From contig CASDZP010000018.1 in NCBI GenBank assembly GCA_949285535.1, positions 1 through 60,465 of the forward strand: a stretch of 60,465 nucleotides of DNA, given 5' to 3'. A program made the translations under genes and the position numbers. The notes beneath the pieces are model-generated. The model did not search any database. It worked only from the letters and a program-made list of their open reading frames with translations, and had not been told where the DNA came from. The DNA comes from an uncultured Alistipes sp. Lineage in GTDB: Bacteria; Bacteroidota; Bacteroidia; Bacteroidales; Rikenellaceae. Of this stretch, positions 59,203 through 60,465 are shown piece after piece (the first letter of the stretch is position 1; each line of letters begins with the position of its first letter).

Positions 59203-60465
59203 ATGCTTGTAGGAGTTAAGAAAATATTTCTGTCTGTTCTTTTTCTGACGGTAGCGGGGCTTACTGAAGGTTTGTTTGCGCAGGAGTATCGCAGGACAAG
59301 GACCGAGGTGATAGAAGACGTGGTGCTGAGGGACTCGACGAGTGTCAATTCCTATTACAGAGAGGGTACCGCTTTCATTCAGTTCCCCGTTGGCAAATCC
59401 GTGATAGACGTTGCGTTCGGCAACAACGCGGAGGAGTTGGGAAAAATCAGAGGTAATCTTGATCTTATCAAGCAGCAGGAAGCTGTTGAGATAACACGTG
59501 TGATAATCACGGGTTATGGTTCGCCTGACGGTGGTTATTCGATAAACGAGCGTCTTTCTGTTGAACGCGCGCAGGCAATGATTGACTTCATGAAAAACGC
59601 GTACAGCAGCTATTTTACGGATAAGACGCAATTTGAAATCAGTTCTATTCCCGAAGACTGGGACGGTCTCAGAAAGCTTGTTGAAGAGGATGGTTATCTT
59701 ACTGAAGACAAGAAGATTCAGGTTTACAATGTCATAGACTTCTTTAGCGATGTCGATGCCCGCGATGCGGAACTCGTCAAGATAGACGACGGCAAGACAT
59801 ATCGTTATATGCTCAACAATCTTTATCCCCGTTTGAGACGTGTTTATTGGAGGATTGACTTCCGTATAGACGAAACGGTCCTTCATCAGATTGCCGACAC
59901 CGTTCATACGGTTGTGGAACTTCCTGGTGACACGGTCGCTTACAGCAGCTACGTAAACAAACCTGTGGTTAAAGAGGTCAAAGAGCCGAAGAAAATCATT
60001 CCTTACAGACCTACATTCTCACTGAAAACCAACCTTCTCTATTGGGCGGCGTTGACACCCAACCTTACGGCTGAGGTCTATTTCGCGGACAAACATTCGT
60101 TTGCGGTAGAGGCAGGTTACGGTAACTGGAAGATAAATAACGCTACAAAAGACTGGAAGTACGCCATATTGATGGCTACGGGTGAGTATCGTTACTGGAT
60201 TGACGACACGAGCAAGGGTCATTTCGTCGGAGTGAACGGCGGATGGGGTAAATATAACTTCCGTACCACTTCGCAGGATGTTCACGGTACAGGTGACCAG
60301 GGTTACGCTTACGGTGGTGGTATTCTCTACGGTTATGCGCTCCCCGTGACGAGATTCTTCAACGTTGAGTTTGCAATCGGCGTCGGCTATTTGAGAGTCG
60401 ATAACGTCGAATACATAAAATATAAGAAACCGAACGGCGAAAGGGTCTTCCTGCACAACAGAGAC
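59203..60465 (+). CDS. DUF3575 outer-membrane protein with OmpA-like domain (partial)
   Basis: At least 421 aa, open at the window end. A signal peptide (VKKIFLSVLFLTVAGLTEGLFA, cleaved before QEYRR) leads to an OmpA-like region (FIQFPVGKSVIDVAFGNNAEEL; TRVIITGYGSPDGGYSINERLSVERAQAM), a linker, and then the DUF3575 beta-barrel (TFSLKTNLLYWAALTPNLTAEVYFADKHSFAVEAGYG, GEYRYWID, FVGVNGGWGKYNF). In Bacteroidales such genes commonly lead fimbrial (Mfa-type) operons, so fimbrial genes may follow beyond the window. Confidence 0.85.
   Translation, partial: MLVGVKKIFLSVLFLTVAGLTEGLFAQEYRRTRTEVIEDVVLRDSTSVNSYYREGTAFIQFPVGKSVIDVAFGNNAEELGKIRGNLDLIKQQEAVEITRVIITGYGSPDGGYSINERLSVERAQAMIDFMKNAYSSYFTDKTQFEISSIPEDWDGLRKLVEEDGYLTEDKKIQVYNVIDFFSDVDARDAELVKIDDGKTYRYMLNNLYPRLRRVYWRIDFRIDETVLHQIADTVHTVVELPGDTVAYSSYVNKPVVKEVKEPKKIIPYRPTFSLKTNLLYWAALTPNLTAEVYFADKHSFAVEAGYGNWKINNATKDWKYAILMATGEYRYWIDDTSKGHFVGVNGGWGKYNFRTTSQDVHGTGDQGYAYGGGILYGYALPVTRFFNVEFAIGVGYLRVDNVEYIKYKKPNGERVFLHNRD

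Overview
This window looks like a chromosome segment of a Bacteroidales bacterium. The evidence is a set of Bacteroidota-type promoters (TTG, 19-20 bp, TAnnTTTG), many lipoproteins, an LpxC-FabZ fusion, a FeoA-FeoB fusion, a long NusB, BACON-like surface lipoproteins, FimB/Mfa2-like and DUF3575 proteins, and a futalosine-type menaquinone route (mqnB, mqnD). A Rikenellaceae/Alistipes-like source is possible but cannot be fixed from sequence alone. No rRNA, tRNA, CRISPR array or autonomous transposase gene was seen.

Layout. 1-5.3 kb: M20 dipeptidase, HAD phosphatase and a GH20 hexosaminidase, with two copies of an intergenic repeat. 5.4-8 kb: feoAB plus a 43-aa Cys-rich partner. 8-14.6 kb: an accessory cassette of a giant ankyrin protein, a von Willebrand A protein and a pseudokinase-like/WG-repeat protein. 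14.6-17.7 kb: acetyltransferase, fimbrial-type lipoprotein and an Fe-alcohol dehydrogenase. 17.7-27.4 kb: an AT-rich stretch with a candidate small RNA, a regulator-like gene without a DNA-binding domain, and two paralogous surface lipoproteins, the second with about 290-aa tandem repeats. 27.4-30.4 kb: third repeat copy, copper ATPase and copper chaperone. 30.4-38.8 kb: small membrane protein, AsmA-like protein, rhomboid, then a SPOR-hemW-mqnB-mqnD-holA operon. 39-42.9 kb: three small lipoproteins, menaquinone methyltransferase and a LolC/E-like permease. 43-48 kb: fourth repeat copy and rimP-nusA-infB. 48.4-58.6 kb: lpxA, lpxC-fabZ, an FAD protein, ribBA, lptF/G-like, coaE, ybbR-like, yajC, DUF1573 and nusB. 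59.2 kb to the end: a DUF3575 outer-membrane protein cut by the window edge.

The most unusual signal is the intergenic repeat, present four times. Each copy has two perfect hairpins closed by complementary ends, and next to the same end of every copy lies a long palindrome made of local sequence. At infB and at the hexosaminidase gene this palindrome is an inverted copy of the last 50-70 bp of the neighbouring coding sequence plus its terminator, so the element seems to arrive together with a fold-back duplication of the gene end. I did not recognise this as a described element. The second candidate system is the ankyrin/vWA/pseudokinase-WG cassette.
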